A stretch of 64,000 bases of DNA from Dermatemys mawii (lineage: Eukaryota > Chordata > Testudines > Dermatemydidae), in the NCBI GenBank assembly GCA_007922305.1, contig ML677335.1:19316246-19380245 (forward strand). The letters run 5' to 3'. Below the pieces are notes generated by a model. It was not told the origin of the DNA. It ran no database searches and saw nothing but the letters and a program-made list of their open reading frames with translations. Position 1 is the stretch's first letter. Every line of letters starts with the position of its first letter. The translations under genes and the position numbers were made by a program. Positions 12,427 to 25,328 of the stretch are shown here, one piece after another.

Positions 12427-13460
12427 TCACACCGTACCCTGGCCAGTCATGAAACTGGCTTTCAAAGCTTCTCTGATGCACAGCACGCCCTGCTGCACTC
12501 TTCTAATCACCCTGTTAGCTGGCTGTGCAAAATTGGCCACCAGGTGATTTGCCTCAACCTCCCACCCCGCCATAAACATCTCCCCCTTACTCTCACAGAT
12601 ATTGTGGAGCACACAACAAGCAGCAACTACAATTGGAATATTGGTTTTGCTGAGATCTAACCTAGTCAGCAAACAATGCCAGTGAGCTTTCAAACATCCA
12701 AATGCACATTCTACCACCATTCTGCACTTGCTCAGCCTATAGCTGAACTGCTCCTTACCACTGTCCAGGTCCCTGTGCACAGATTCATGAGCCATGGCAT
12801 TAAGGGGTAGGCTGGGTCCCCGAGGATAACTATTGGCATTTCAACACCCCACTCCCACAAACAGTAATTTTCTGGTCTGGGAAGTAAGTCCCTTCCTGCA
12901 GCTGTTCAAACAGCCCAGAGTTCCTGAAGATGTGAGTGTCATGAACTCTTCCTGGCCATCCCCTATTGATGTCTGTGAAGCATCCCTTGTGATCGATCAG
13001 TGCTTGCAGCACCATGGAAAAGTACCGCTTGCGGTTTACATACTGACTGCTTCGGTGTTCCGGTGCCAAAATAGGGATATGCATTCCATCTATCATCCCA
13101 CCACAGTTGGGAACTCTAGCACATTGAAGCCATCCACAGTGGTCTGCACATTTCCCAGTCACTACCCTTGATAGCAGCTCATCAGTGATTGCATTGGCTA
13201 CTCGCAGCACAGCAGCCCCCACAGTATATTTGCCCACTGCAAACCGATTCCCGAGTGACTGGTAGCTGTTGGGCATTGCAAGCTTCAGCAGGGCTGTGGG
13301 CACTCACTTGTCAACTGTGAGGGCTGCTCTCATTTTGGTGTCTTTGTGCTCCAGGGCGGGGGCGAGCAAGTCAAAGTTCCAAGGAAGTGGTCCTACGCAT
13401 GTGAAAATTTTGTAGGCACTGGGAATCATCCCATACCTGCAACACTATGTCTGTGCTTGT
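12427..13460 (-). pseudogene. Harbinger (PIF/IS5-type) DDE transposase, broken
   Basis: Reading leftward: LCDLLAPALEHKDTKMRAAL, then LAMPNSYQSLGNRFAVGKYT, the first catalytic Asp in GGMIDGMHIPILAP, the second in GWPGRVHDTHIFRNSGLFEQ, GDPAYPLMPW, and the Glu in MVVECAFGCLKAHW. These are the core motifs of HARBI1-type nucleases in the right order. A stop near 13307, another near 12830 and at least one frameshift near 12.79 kb break the frame, so no full protein is made. It converges on the SANT gene, an arrangement seen in some Harbinger elements. All three catalytic residues are still readable, suggesting moderate age. Confidence 0.85.
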
Positions 13461-13749
13461 TTCCCGGGCCTAGAATTGGCATTTCACGGTGTCAAACTGG
13501 CCCACTTTTTATTTAGTTGCACCTTATGCTACTTTGGAGTCCTAGAACGGCAGAGGCCAAGCATAATGTGAACAGGATAAACAATCTCTGAGATTATGAT
13601 GTTCACCATATTTCTTCTAGGGCTGTCATGCGAGGTGATGATCTGGCCCTAATGCAGTAAATCACTTAAGCACAGATTTAACTTTAAGCATATAACCAGG
13701 TGTGTTTAACTTTAAAAAAAGGTGTGTTTTTTTTTAAACAATCCCACCT

Positions 13750-13892
13750 TGCAGATCCTAGAGCCCAGGTTCCATCCCAAGCCAGAACATCTACACTGAA
13801 ATTAAACAGCCCTTTAGCCTAAGCACCATGAGCTCAAGTTAGCAGACATGGCCCTGCGGTGGATTTTTAATTGCAGTGTAGACATAACCTTA
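13750..13892. mobile_element. Small MITE fragment
   Basis: The region contains CAGAACATCTACACTGAAAT and ends TTTAATTGCAGTGTAGACAT. CTACACTG and CAGTGTAG form inverted arms, and the GAGCCCAGGTTCCATCCCA head matches a short non-autonomous element frequent in turtles. Confidence 0.55.
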
Positions 13893-16800
13893 TATACTTC
13901 CAGCCCCCTTCTCCATTAACTTATACCCTTTGCCACATCACTGAATAGATGACCACATATTTTGGATTTTTCTGGGGGTGGAAGGAAGTGTGCTTGTCAG
14001 TAAAAGAAAACAAACACAGCAGAGACATAGATATGCAGTATCTGCAATTAGCCTCAAGATATTATTAAATTTTGTGGTTTAATGCATTCTTATTGCTGAA
14101 TGCTTATGTTTTAAAAACAAATCTGAACTACAGAGATTAATCAAATTATGTTATTATCCAACACTATTAACCTTCTCTGTGTCAAAAGCATGTGTTTCTG
14201 ATGTCCTATCATATTGAAATCAGTAGCAGGAACGCCAGAGAGTTTAATATTTAATAATTTTAAAAAATGTACGCTACTTTCTCATTAAGAAAGCCCCTTA
14301 GTTTATCAGGACTTGTTAAATAAAAGTTAGAATTAAGCAAAAGTTCTCACTTGGCTACAGCGGCTTTGAGAGATTGTCTTGGTCTAATTTCTAAAATGTA
14401 ATATATAAAAAGTATTATTCTTACTTGTGAAAAACTAATCCGATTAAATAATTAACTTAATAAAATTGCTTGAGGTGGCTTTTATCACCTACTATAGTAG
14501 ATTTTCACTTAGATATTAAAAATAATCTTGCCAAAGTCTAGTTTCTCTGAACTTTCCTGTTGGCTTTCAGCACAGAGATTAAGTAAAACCCAAAACATTA
14601 ATTTAATATGCATTGGATAAAGTGAGATTAACCATGAAAGAGCTAAACACATAGGAACTGATTCTGCCACCCTTATTCACCAGGAAAAGTACCTTACTAC
14701 ACAAGTAATCATATTGAAGTCAACAGAGCTGCTCATATTGGGTGTGAGTGTAATACCATTAGTCACATTGAGTAGTGTGTTACTCTCCTGAGTAGTTCAT
14801 AAGTTTCAATGGGAGTGTATGTCTAGTAGGGTACTGCTTAATATGATTAAGTGTATCACAATCTGCTCTTTGCTACGGTACTACTCAGTGAGTTAGAGCA
14901 ATAGAATGAAAGCCATAGTTATTACAGTAGCAAAATATCTTTGAAGGGCTAGATTCACTACGTTGGATGCATAAAGCTCCCAATAGCATTATATATTGAG
15001 AGTATATTTTACTCAATGGCTAACAAGCATTCCAGGCCTTTCAATGCTTAGTTCATGCCTCGGAGGGGGGCCATTAGCTCTTCAATGGCTAAATTAGAAT
15101 ATTTTTTTCAAATATAATTTGTGTTTATTTTGTTTTCTAATGATCCTCAGTTAACTATTTTATGTATTGTTCTTATACTTGTCTTAATATTAAGTGCCCC
15201 AGCTACAATATCTAAGGAATTTATCACAACTAATGTTAAAGGAGTAAGAAATAGCAAGTTGGAACTACATACAGAAACACACCTGTAGTCTAACTAGTGA
15301 GGAAAGCTAGAATTCACAGATATATTAAGAAGTAGTACACACTTCGTACTACACATAATGAGTGTATGCTATTATACGATAGGATTACTTCCCTTTTATA
15401 TTTACTTACACACAGGCGCACAGATATAAAGATTTCTCAACACATGCAAAAAACACAGTGCCAATAGATACCGCTGATGTTGTGCAAACCCTTTAACAAC
15501 ATCCATTAACAAGGGACAGAAAATTCTGTTCTGTCCAGGGGACTAGGACTGCAAATTAATAGCTGCAAGTTGCCCCTTGCATATAGATTTTTAGCCTCTT
15601 TCTCCAGTGCTTGAAAAATCCTTTTAAAACCTCTGTCTAAACCCCTCTAATCCCTGAACTGGCAGTTGAGTCTTATGGATGCTGAAATAGGCTGGAACAG
15701 GCACTTGCCACGTTTCTGATTACTGTTACAAACAGAGACAACTCCTCAGCTTGGTTTTTTTCATGTGCCCTGATAATCTGAATTCAACGTATGGCAAACC
15801 TATGTTCTCTGCTGATGGAGAGCACAAGTCTTAGTTTGGTTATGCTGCACAGGGCTACTAAGCTTACTCTGCTTGCTTTGCCTTATTAGATGATATTTTA
15901 TTTTTTGTTCCTTAAGCAAGTCAGTGAACTCTTAGAGCATGAAGGAGCAATATGACATGCCAAAATGAAAGTGTGTCCTTTCTCTTTAAGAAAGTTGATT
16001 GCCATTTTGACTTTTGCAAGTGGGGCAAGACCCAAAATGTAGTAGCAATGCCTTCCCACTGAAACACAAAATGCCCTTCAAAACTTGCTACAGTTAGTTA
16101 CAAATCAAAGGATTCCTCACTGGCAGCCACTCTTGCTATGGGGTCGCCCCCTTAAAATAATTTAAACAGACAAGTACTGGTAAAAATTCATGACTGCAGA
16201 GTAGGTGTTCACTAAGCAACTGGTATTTCCCTCCCAACGGGCAGTACAAAATAGGCTAAACAAATAGCCTAGCCCTGCTGTTCATCAGCCCTGTGCACTT
16301 CCTCCATTTCTCAGATGCAATACTACCTTAGCTGTGAGGATTATTGATCAGGTACTTGTAAGACTATATATTTTTCTATTAAAATTGCTCTCCTGAATTG
16401 AACCTATTTTAGCCCTGGATTAGCTGGGTGACCCTTCAGGGACTTTTCCTTTTTGTGGTAGCCTTTGAAGATTACTTTTGCTCTTTATGCCTTGCTCCTC
16501 TTGGGGCAAGCTAAGTGCCTGTCACGAGTCTTCCCCAATGCCCCATCCTGCTTCCAGTGAAGTCAACAGTAAAACTACCATTGACTAGTGTAACAAGATT
16601 AGGCATCACTGAGCTGCTTTCCTATTGGTCTCTGAAAAATAAACTGTGATACATCCCTTGAGTGGCAATTATAGTGTTGTGCTCTGTCTGCTTATTTTGT
16701 TTCAGGGAATGGCTGCAGTTTGTGTGTAATTTGGCTGCTGGAATGACTCTTAGGGGATACACCAAGATACCTGTGCATAAGTTAGAGCAAACCTTCAGCT

Positions 16801-17850
16801 GCTACAGTTTATGCTGCGAGCCAATCTGGCATTGTGAAACAATGGATATCAATTTGCATAGCCTATAAATGTCCCATAAGGCATATGCTACTCATTTCTG
16901 GGGTCAGAAAAACAAACATTATAATTATTTGTAGCTTATGTTAGAAAAGTACAATCATTAATCAGTGTCAGAAAAAATGTGTTATGTTACAGTTGTCAGA
17001 AAGTGAGCAATCAAGGAAGTTTTGCTCATGTCATTATAGAAATGAATGAGCTGATTCTAGTCCTAAGGCAGTTAGACATATTGATCCACAGTTATTTATC
17101 ATTTAATGAACTGCATCACTACTACAAGTTCACAGGGTTAAATCACTAAAACTCTTACAATAAAGGAAAATGTATTTTTAATTCATCAACTGTTCTTTTA
17201 ATAAATAGGGAGTATCATGATACATTTGTTAAATTGCATCAGTTTCTAGATAGTAAAAAAAAATAGTCTTTATCAATATTTTCTAAATAACAAAGGTCCT
17301 CTTCACTTTAGGGAAAAAATGAGAAATTCAGGCCACATACCTAAATTAGTTTCTAAGTGTTTCTTTGTTTACCAGACAACTATCCCCTTGAATGGTGAAT
17401 GTAGATAGAGTTTTGAGGAAGTAGTGAGCATTCTCTTTCTCTTGAGTGCTTGGCTAGCTGGTTCTTCCTCACATGATCCAGGTCTAAGCCATCACCATAT
17501 GTGGAGTCAGTAAGGAAATGTCTCACAGGTGTATTAGTAGTGATCCTGTTTTTTTTCCCCCCTTCCTCTGTTGCCTTTGTGTATGTGTCACTAGTTGGGA
17601 TTGTGTGTGTATATTTCACACGGGGCAAGGCTAACTGAGGGAGAACAGGGATTTAAAAAGCCAACTCCTAAGCAACCAGATGAGCAAATACCAGAGCGTT
17701 TTGTGAGGGAGTGTGAGAGGCACATATACCTACCAACCATACAGCTAAACGTAGGCCAATAACCATCACCCCCTGAAAGAAAGAAATGGATAAGCGTTTT
17801 AAGTTTATTAGCGACTGTGAAACCTTTTGGGAAAGGAGGAGCGTATACAA
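13893..17850. other. Intergenic, no gene recognised
   Basis: Mostly AT-rich. Around 14.66-14.87 kb is a decayed copy of the palindromic 'TTGAAGTCAACAG' repeat type. A small patch at 16.66-16.87 kb has an open frame with no recognisable domain. Nothing else is named. Confidence 0.5.
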
Positions 17851-17862
17851 GAAGGATGGGTT

Positions 17863-17986
17863 TAGGGTGACCAGATGTCCCAGTTTTATAGGGACAGTCC
17901 CAGTTTAGGGGTCTTTTTCTTATATAGGCTCCTAGTACCTCCCACCCCCTGTCCCGATTTTTCAAATTTGCTGGCTGGTCACCCTA
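17863..17986. mobile_element. hAT-like MITE, TAGGGTGACCAG ends, 8-bp target duplication
   Basis: The ends TAGGGTGACCAG and CTGGTCACCCTA are perfect 12-bp inverted repeats. The element is flanked on both sides by GATGGGTT (17855-17862 and 17987-17994), a perfect 8-bp target duplication as hAT transposases make. Length 124 bp. The family is very common in turtles. Confidence 0.88.
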
Positions 17987-19405
17987 GATGGGTTCCACAT
18001 AATTCAAAACTGAACCAGACTTCATGTTTCAGGAGGAGACATCCTTTAGGGATGAATTTATTAAAGGGAGTACTGTATCCTAGTATAGATAATAGGAAAA
18101 CAGTTGATATAGTACACGTAGAAGCCAGTGAGGAACAGTTAAACATAAGAGTCCCGTTTAAACATAACACATGAAGGGAAGCAACTGAGTATTGACAAAA
18201 TTTACAAGTGCTGAGATGCAAATGCTAGAAGTCTAAATACTAAGATGTGTGAACTAAAATGCCTGGCATGAAAATGAGGATATTGGCCTAATAGGTATCA
18301 CAGAAATTTGGTAGAATAAGGATAATCAGTGGAACATGACAATACCAGGGTACAAAATTTATAAGAATGACAAAATAGGTCACACTGGTAGGGGAATGAC
18401 ACTGTATGTGAAAGACAGCATTGAGTCAAACAAAGTAAACTTCTTAAATGGATGAAATCGTACCGTAGAATCTCTGTGGACAGAAATTCCATGCTTGAAC
18501 AATGAGAATACAGCCTTAGGAAACTACTACTGACAAGGGGGTGGTGACAGTGATTTTGAAATGCACAGGGAGGCTAAAGAGGTTACAAAGGCAGAAAACA
18601 CAATAATAATGGGGATTTCAACTGGGTAAATGTCACCTCAGGACATGATGCAGAGATACAAATCCTAGACACAATAAATGACTGCTTTTTGGAGCAGCTA
18701 GTCCTAGAGCTCACAAGAGGAGATGCCATTCTTGAGTTAGGCCTAAGTGGAACACAGGAACTGGTCCAAGAGGTAACTATAGTTGAACTGCTACCATAAT
18801 GTAATTAAATTTAACATCTTTGTTGGGGGGGGCATGCCAAAGAAACTCACCACGGTAGCATTTGACCTCTAGATAGATGAAAATTAAAAGAAACAATCAC
18901 ATGGGTGAAATGCCTGCAAACGACATGGAGACTATTTTAAAACACTTAGTAGAAATGGAAACTCAAACTAAATACATCCCAAATAATTAAAAAAAAACAA
19001 ACAAAAAAAAACAGCAAGAGGATGAAAAAAGTATATTAAAAAAATTAAAAAGCCACACTGGCTAACCAGTAGAGTAAAACAGGCAGCTACAGGTAAAAAG
19101 ACATCCTTTAAAAATGTTAAGTCATATCCTTGCTGAGGAAAATAGGAAAAAGCATAAATTTTGGCAAGTGAAAAAACTGTAATTAAGCAGGCCAAAAAAT
19201 AATCTGAAGAGCAACGAGCAGAAAATACAAAAACTTTGAATCAGAAGACTAGAGGATGACTAATTAACACCATTTTTAAAAAAGGCTCCAGAGCAGATGC
19301 TGGCAGTTACAGGCCAGCAAGCCAAACTTCAGCACAAGGCAAACTGGCTGAAATGTAAACAATATTATCAAGCACATTGATGAACATAATAGGCTGGGGA
19401 AGAGC

Positions 19406-19688
19406 AGGGGCGGCTCTAAGTTTTCAGCTGCTCCAAGCTTGGCACTGAGGCAGGATTCAGCGGCACGGCTGCGGGGGGTCCGCGGCTGTCCCGCAAATTT
19501 GGCGGCGTTTCTGTGGAAGGTCCGCGGGTTCCTTTGCTTCAGTGTACCCACCGCCAAAATGCCACTGCCGAATCCGCAGGACCAGTGTACCTGCCGCCGA
19601 AGGCCTCCTGACAGCAACCATCATGGTGCCCCCCTGTGGCTTGCCACCCCAGGCACGTGCTTGCTGCGCTGGTTCCTGGAGCCGCCCC
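19406..19688. mobile_element. GC-rich palindromic MITE inside CR1 (AGGGGCGGCTC ends)
   Basis: The element begins AGGGGCGGCTCTAAG and ends GGAGCCGCCCC. The flanks GGGAAGAGC and GGGAAGAGT are a 9-bp target duplication with one change. Internal sequence is rich in CCGCAGG/CCGCCG inverted motifs. Removing it restores a continuous CR1 (AGGCTGGGGAAGAG, then TGAACAAAG). Confidence 0.8.
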
Positions 19689-20048
19689 GGGGAAGAGTGA
19701 ACAAAGTTTTCATAAAGGGAAATCTGGTCTCACCAATCTATTAGAATTCTTTGAGGATGTCAGCAAGCATGTGAGCAGGGATGATCCAATTGCTACAGTG
19801 TGCTCGGACTTTAAGAAAGCCTTTGACAAAGCCCCACAGCAAAGGCTCTGAAGCGAAGTAAGCAGTGAAGGAATAAGCAGGAAGGTCCACTCATGGATCA
19901 GTAATGAAGGGAAGAAAAATTGTTACCTTTCACAATGGAACATGGTAAATAGCAGGGTGTCCCAAAGAGCTGTACAGTTCAACACAGCTGTAAATAATCT
20001 AGAAAAGTGCTGGGGGTGGGGATTGTGAGGTGGCAGTTTGCAGACAAT

Positions 20049-20472
20049 CAGGGAGGGAGGGGAGAGAAGCAGAGTGGCAGCACGCTCTGGGGAGGAGGCG
20101 GCGGTGCAGTGGAGGTGAGCTGGGGTGGGGACCAGTTCCTCTGCCCCCTGCCCTGGATTACTTACTGTGTCCCCCCAGCTCACCTCCATTCCACCACCGC
20201 CTGCTCCCCTGAGCGTGCCCCCGTTCCACTTCTCCCTGCTTCCTCCCAGGCTTGCTGCGCAAATCAGCTGTTTTGTGGTAAACCGGGGAGAAGCGGAGCA
20301 GCGGTGGCGTGCACAGGGGAGCAGGTGGATGAGGAGCGGAGGTGAGGTGGTTGCGGGGGAGGGGGAGGGCGACAGGGGGTCCAGTGGGTCCATGGAAGCA
20401 ATAAAAATAAAGCCCCTTCAGATGTGCTGCCCTAGGCATGTACTTCCTGTGCTGGTGCCTAGAGTCACCCCT
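20049..20472. mobile_element. Second GC-rich palindromic MITE inside CR1
   Basis: It is flanked by a perfect 9-bp duplication, GCAGACAAT, at 20040-20048 and 20473-20481. Inside, GCACGCTCTGGGGAGGAGGC (about 20.08 kb) is inverted relative to CTGCTCCCCTGAGCGTGCCC (about 20.20-20.22 kb). Its right end AGAGTCACCCCT resembles the first MITE's GAGCCGCCCC end. CR1 sequence continues on both sides. Confidence 0.75.
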
Positions 20473-21540
20473 GCAGACAATACTAAATTAGTCAAGCGCA
20501 TTAAGTCCAAAGCTGGCTACAAAGAAATATCACAAAATTGGATTACTGGGCAACAAAATGGCAGATGAAATGCAGTGTTGATAAGTGCAAAGTAATGCAC
20601 ATAGGAAACAAATAATCCCAAATATGTAGATAAATTGACAAACTCTCAATTAGCCATTACCAGTCAAGATAGTAATCATGGATTCATCATGGGCAGTTCT
20701 CTGGAAACATCTGCTCAATGTGCAGCAGCAGACAACAAAGCTAACTGACTTTTCGGTCTCATTAGGAAAGGCATAGCTAATACAACAGAAACCATCACAA
20801 TGCCACTGTGTAAATCCATGCTATACTCATACCCTGAACACTGCATGGAGGTCTGGGCCACGCCATCCCCAAAACGGTATATTAGAATTAGAAAAAGAGC
20901 ATAGAAAGGAAACAAAAATGAGTAGGAACACTGAGCACCTTTGAAGACTGGGCCTGTTAAGTTTAGAAATGAAATGATTAAGGGGGAATATGACAGAGGT
21001 CTATAAAATCCTGAGTAATGAAGAGAAAAAGTTATTTACCCCTTCACATAATACAAGTACTAAGTGCTCTTGATGAACTTAATAGGCTGTAGGTTTAAAA
21101 CATACATAGGTAAGAACTTCACATAACACAAAGTCAACCAGTGGAACTCATTGCAATGTGATGTTGTGAAGGCCAACATTATAATGGTCTTAAAATAGAA
21201 TTAGATAAGTTTATGGAGGACAGGCCCCACTTGACATTAGCCAAGATGGTCAGGGATGCAACCCCATGCTCTGCATGTCCCTAGACCTCCAAGTGCCAGA
21301 AACTGGGACTGGGAATGTATCACTCAAAATTATCCTCTTCTGTTCCCTCTGAAGTGGCACTGACCACTGTCAGAAACAAGATACAGGGCTCGATAGCCCA
21401 TTTGCTTGACCTAGTAGGGCTCTTCTTATGTTATAATTAATTTCCCTACCATTGGTGGTGGTGGTGGTGGGGATGGGGGGAATTGCAGGAATTGGACCAT
21501 TTTGTTCCTTTCTATTTTTCTGCCTGTGATTATAATAGTC

Positions 21541-21672
21541 TAGTCACCTGTGGGCTATAATTCTTTGGTTTAATTTCAGCTGTTGGGTTGTGCGGTGTTG
21601 GTTGTCTGTGATATTCAGGAGGTTGGAAGAGATGATTTGGTGGTCCCTTCTGGCTTTAAATTCTATGACTCT
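21541..21672 (+). repeat. CR1 3' end fragment
   Basis: The text GGAGGTTGGAAGAGATGATT followed by GGTGGTCCCTTCTGGCTTTA and ATTCTATGACTC is the classic CR1 3' UTR with its terminal ATTCTATG unit. It is short and 5'-truncated, as most CR1 copies are. Confidence 0.8.
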
Positions 21673-22344
21673 AGCATGCACCAATTCCCAGATCCTGCAT
21701 GCATGCGCAAACATCTGTGCAACATTTAGTGACATTAAACTGACAGAATGCTGAGCTCAAGCAATAGCCTGGCATTTTAAATCTAGCTAGCTTTCTTTGT
21801 ACAGCCAGGGATTAGTGCTTGAAACCTATAAATGAAGTTTTGTGCATACACTTTTTGAAAATTTGTTCTTAAAAGATTCCAAGATAAGAATTTGTCACCA
21901 TCTGCCAACTACAAAATGTCTTTATTTTGAAAGTTTTGAATTTCCATTGGTATTTCTAAGTTATGGGGCAAGATGAAAGGCATAAAGGGACAAAGCAATC
22001 TTCACAAATGCTCAGGCCATCTTATAAAGGAAGCCCACGGAGAGTCATCCTTATAATCTACAACCATAAAAAGAGCCATTCAGGAGAAGTATTTTCTTTC
22101 ACAAGTGCACGGCCTTACTGATAGGATGCCTATGGTGGCAAGATAAAGAGTCCCATTTAAGCAAATTTCCCATTGTAACTAAGACCAGTTTTGTCCTTTG
22201 CAGCTCGGTGCTATGCAGTGCAGTACTTACCTATCGTGCCTACAGAAGGCTTGTGGAGGGACAGGGGTCTACCCCATCTATGAAGCATCCAACTAGTTAT
22301 GTATAAGCATACTTAGCTATGATATAATGGTTTTAAAGTGCAGG

Positions 22345-22500
22345 TCACCAAACATTGTATGATGGAGGGCAAGGATCAGCATCCTAATTTTACAGCTGCA
22401 GAAGTGAAGACACAGAGAAGCAGAGGGTCTTGCCTTACATCGCGCAGCTGGTCAGTGTCAGAGCTGAGAATCCAAATGGTCTGGTCAGTGGTACAGTTTG
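22345..22500 (-). repeat. MIR-type SINE fragment
   Basis: The plus strand shows CAGCATCCTAATTTTACAGC, GAAGACACAGAGAAGCAGAG, TCTTGCCTTACATCGCGCAG and TCAGTGTCAGAGCTGAGAAT, which is the reverse orientation of a MIR core. It is diverged and old. Confidence 0.75.
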
Positions 22501-25200
22501 AGTTAACAGGACACTTCTGTGTTGTGGGAGAGGAGGGTGCTGGTGGAAAGAAAAGTTGCTTGTGAGGCTGGCTGTATTAAGAGAAAACTCAGTGGGAAAT
22601 TGGCTAACCCTAGAATATGACAAGGTAGAGATTGGAAGTGCAAGACTAAGAGAGACAGACTGTGGTACAGAAAACTGAAGCAGGGAAGAGAGACATAATT
22701 AGAGAGGGAACAGATGCAGGGGAGAGGAGAAAAAAATGGAGACAAATAATTAAAAATGTATATAACGAAAAAGATGGAATGGAGATTTGGGTGTGAGTTG
22801 GAAGGAGTAAAAACAAAAGGATAAATAAAAAGGGAATGAAAGACCAAATAAAAAGGCCAGAGAGAAAAAGATGCGAGAACACACACACCTTTGATGTTAG
22901 CATTTTGTTTAATTTCCTTTTTGTTTACAGTCCATGTTACTGTATTTCCCCTTTTCAGGCTAATCTTCCCTTGTAGAAAAGAGGGGAAGGGAAGGAGTAG
23001 GAAGTCCAATATAAACCAGCTTTGGCAAGCAGCTGGAGGAATATTGAAGTGGATTAGAGTCACAGGCTTTGGGAAAGGTTTTCAAGCATGAGGGTTTATT
23101 GCAGCACTTTCCCTCTGTCTCGTCCAAGCTCTGATTTAATATTGATTTAACTCTCTGAAGTAGGAAATTACAAGCCACCAGATCTGGCAGAGTTTTGTTA
23201 GAATCGCATGTAGTCAGAAAACCAAGTTGGTACAGTACTGAATCAGCCATATCTCACTGTGTTATGATACCATCAATTATGTACTTCAGCTAGTTGAATG
23301 AAGAACTATTATTGAATTTTAAAAGGTATTGATATTGTCAAGAAAGTAAGTTATGATTAAATCCATTTTGCCTTGTAGTGATCACAAAAGCTATCTAGCT
23401 GTACACATGTAGCTTTTATGGGACTTGATTCCATGATTACAATAAATGATGGTGGAGCATGCTCAGTACGCTGTACGCCATAACACCTTGTGTGGTCTTT
23501 TTTCAGGTTACTCTTCCATTGATTCAGAGGACTGCAGGATTATCCTTTTAATCTGTTTTAAAATGTCATATCAGGTCCCTAATTATTTTTTGTTGCTCTT
23601 CTCTGAAATTACCCATTTGTCAATATCTTTCTAGTAGTCAAGTGTCTATAAATAAATACTACATGGGCTCACCAGGATCAGATAGACAAAGGCAATTATC
23701 TTAATTTTCCTAAGATGTTTCTCTTATGCATGTCAAATCAGATTGGCCTTTTTTCTTTTGTGCTATTGTACACTCTCATTTGTCAGGTTTTTTTTTGTTT
23801 AGCATCATCATCATTTTTTGAATACTGTGACTGGTGCCTTACAAAACCACCAGAGATGCATCTTCTGCCTCAAAGAGTGTACATGCTAAATTAATCATGA
23901 CATGACAAATGAGCATCATAGAGAAGGAAGTAAGTGGGGGTGAAAATAATAGTATAGTGTGGTTACTGCCAAAGGCAGGCATATCTTTGGTGATTTACTT
24001 ACCTTTTCATGATTATTCCCTGCCTGCATCTTCTTCTGGACAAGATGTTATAAGGAGGAATTTGAAAGTGTTGAAGAATGTGGATTGGGAAACTTGTTTG
24101 AGGCAGCTGTTCTAAGAGTCAAAACAGTATGGAAGAATAACTGCTTACCAACCATACAGCTGGTGTCTTTGGCTCTATTGTTTTTCAGGTTATTTCCTTC
24201 TACTGAATTTCTGTATTTTGGATTATTTCCCCTATATCTATTGGAAAATATAATAGCATTTCTTGTGAACAGTTCTACTTTTCTCTAGGTATTTTTGCAA
24301 AGGAGGGCTGATCTAAAATCCACTGAAGTCAAAGGGGAGTTTTTACATCAATTTCATTGAGCTTTGGTTCAGGCCCAATATGTCCCTGTCCTCACATCAC
24401 TTTGCAGCTCCTCCTATGTTGGGGAGGACCATCAATTTCATTACCACATTGCTAACAGCATCCTCTGTATCACTGATGTTATTAAACAAGATCAGACCTA
24501 TCAAAAATTCACCTTTTTATACCCCACCAACCAAATCCACTGCTGGATTATTACCCTTGTTAGCTATCCCTCACTCAGTTCACAATCTACTTCACAGTGC
24601 TCATACCAAACCAATTTTAATGATTTTTGTAAGTGACATTGATTAAACACTATTCAATGATTTACTCAAATCCATATATTTGATATCTTTTCCATTTCCT
24701 ATATCCTCTAGGGCCACATTCAGAACTCCTTCTCAAAAAGAAAGGATCAAATATGGGAATTCTATTAAAAAAAGAAAACAGAGGGTTCCCCCCCCCCCAT
24801 GATTTGTTCATTTATAAACCTGTACCACTTGTTGCTAGTGGTTCTGATATTCTCTATATGTTTAGATTTTTATTTCATAAAAAGATTTGCTACTTCCAGA
24901 GAAAGCAAATAGCTGGAAAATATTCAGTTTTCAAAAGCCCTGTCGAATGCTGAACCAATGGTCATTTTGCCCAAGGCAAGTAGGTTTTATATTAATGCTG
25001 CCCATTGATAAACAAACTATATACCTAATGTGTTGTAATGATCGCCATTGTGCTAAACTGAGAAGCAGGTATTGATAGGCTTCTACTTTAGGAAGCATAC
25101 AGTAGCATTGCTGCCTTTCAGCTTTAGGGCCTGACCTTGCCCCTTGCAAAGTTAGGCCATTAGGTGATGTAGTAGGTCTAAGCTAAACTTCTAGCAGTGT
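22500..25200. other. Intergenic, no gene recognised
   Basis: A purine-rich patch lies at 22.62-22.88 kb. A MIR-like fragment lies at about 23.81-23.96 kb, and near 24.31-24.38 kb is a piece of the 'CCACTGAAGTCAAAGG' repeat type. The rest has no named content. Confidence 0.5.
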
Positions 25201-25212
25201 GACATACTAATA

Positions 25213-25328
25213 TAGGATGACCAGATGTCCCATTTTATAGGGATGGTCCTGATTTTTGGGGTCTTTTTCTTATATAGGCTCCTATTACTCCCCACCCCAT
25301 CCCAATTTTTTGCTGTCTACTCACCCTA
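25213..25328. mobile_element. hAT-like MITE, second copy
   Basis: TAGGATGACCAGATGTCCC at the left and CTACTCACCCTA at the right are the same family as 17863-17986, with diverged ends. Flanks TACTAATA and TACTAGTG share their first five bases, a worn target duplication. Confidence 0.8.

Larger units (their letters stand above)
17995..21440 (+). mobile_element. CR1 LINE copy, degenerate, with two inserted MITEs
   Basis: The plus strand follows a turtle CR1 from ATGCTAGAAGTCTAAATACT and GGTATCACAGAAATTTGGT (endonuclease part) through CTCACCAATCTATTAGAATT, GACTTTAAGAAAGCCTTTGA (reverse transcriptase part), CTGGGCAACAAAATGGCAGA and AGTGGAACTCATTGC to the 3' end near 21.44 kb (CTTCTTATGTT). The frame is broken throughout. 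Two GC-rich palindromic elements interrupt it at 19406-19688 and 20049-20472; CR1 resumes cleanly after each. A CR1 encodes an endonuclease and reverse transcriptase; this one cannot. Confidence 0.85.

Noticed and set aside
16662..16868. Possible small coding exon (68 residues, Cys-rich)
   Set aside because: No flanking splice signals in a fitting phase and no recognisable family.
20000..20480. Pro/Ser-rich open frames on both strands
   Set aside because: They come from a GC-rich palindromic MITE inside CR1; similar frames on both strands reflect its inverted repeats.
22503..23063. 186-residue minus-strand frame rich in Ser, Phe and Leu
   Set aside because: It is a pyrimidine-rich patch read as codons; no domain, no conserved motif, no splice context.
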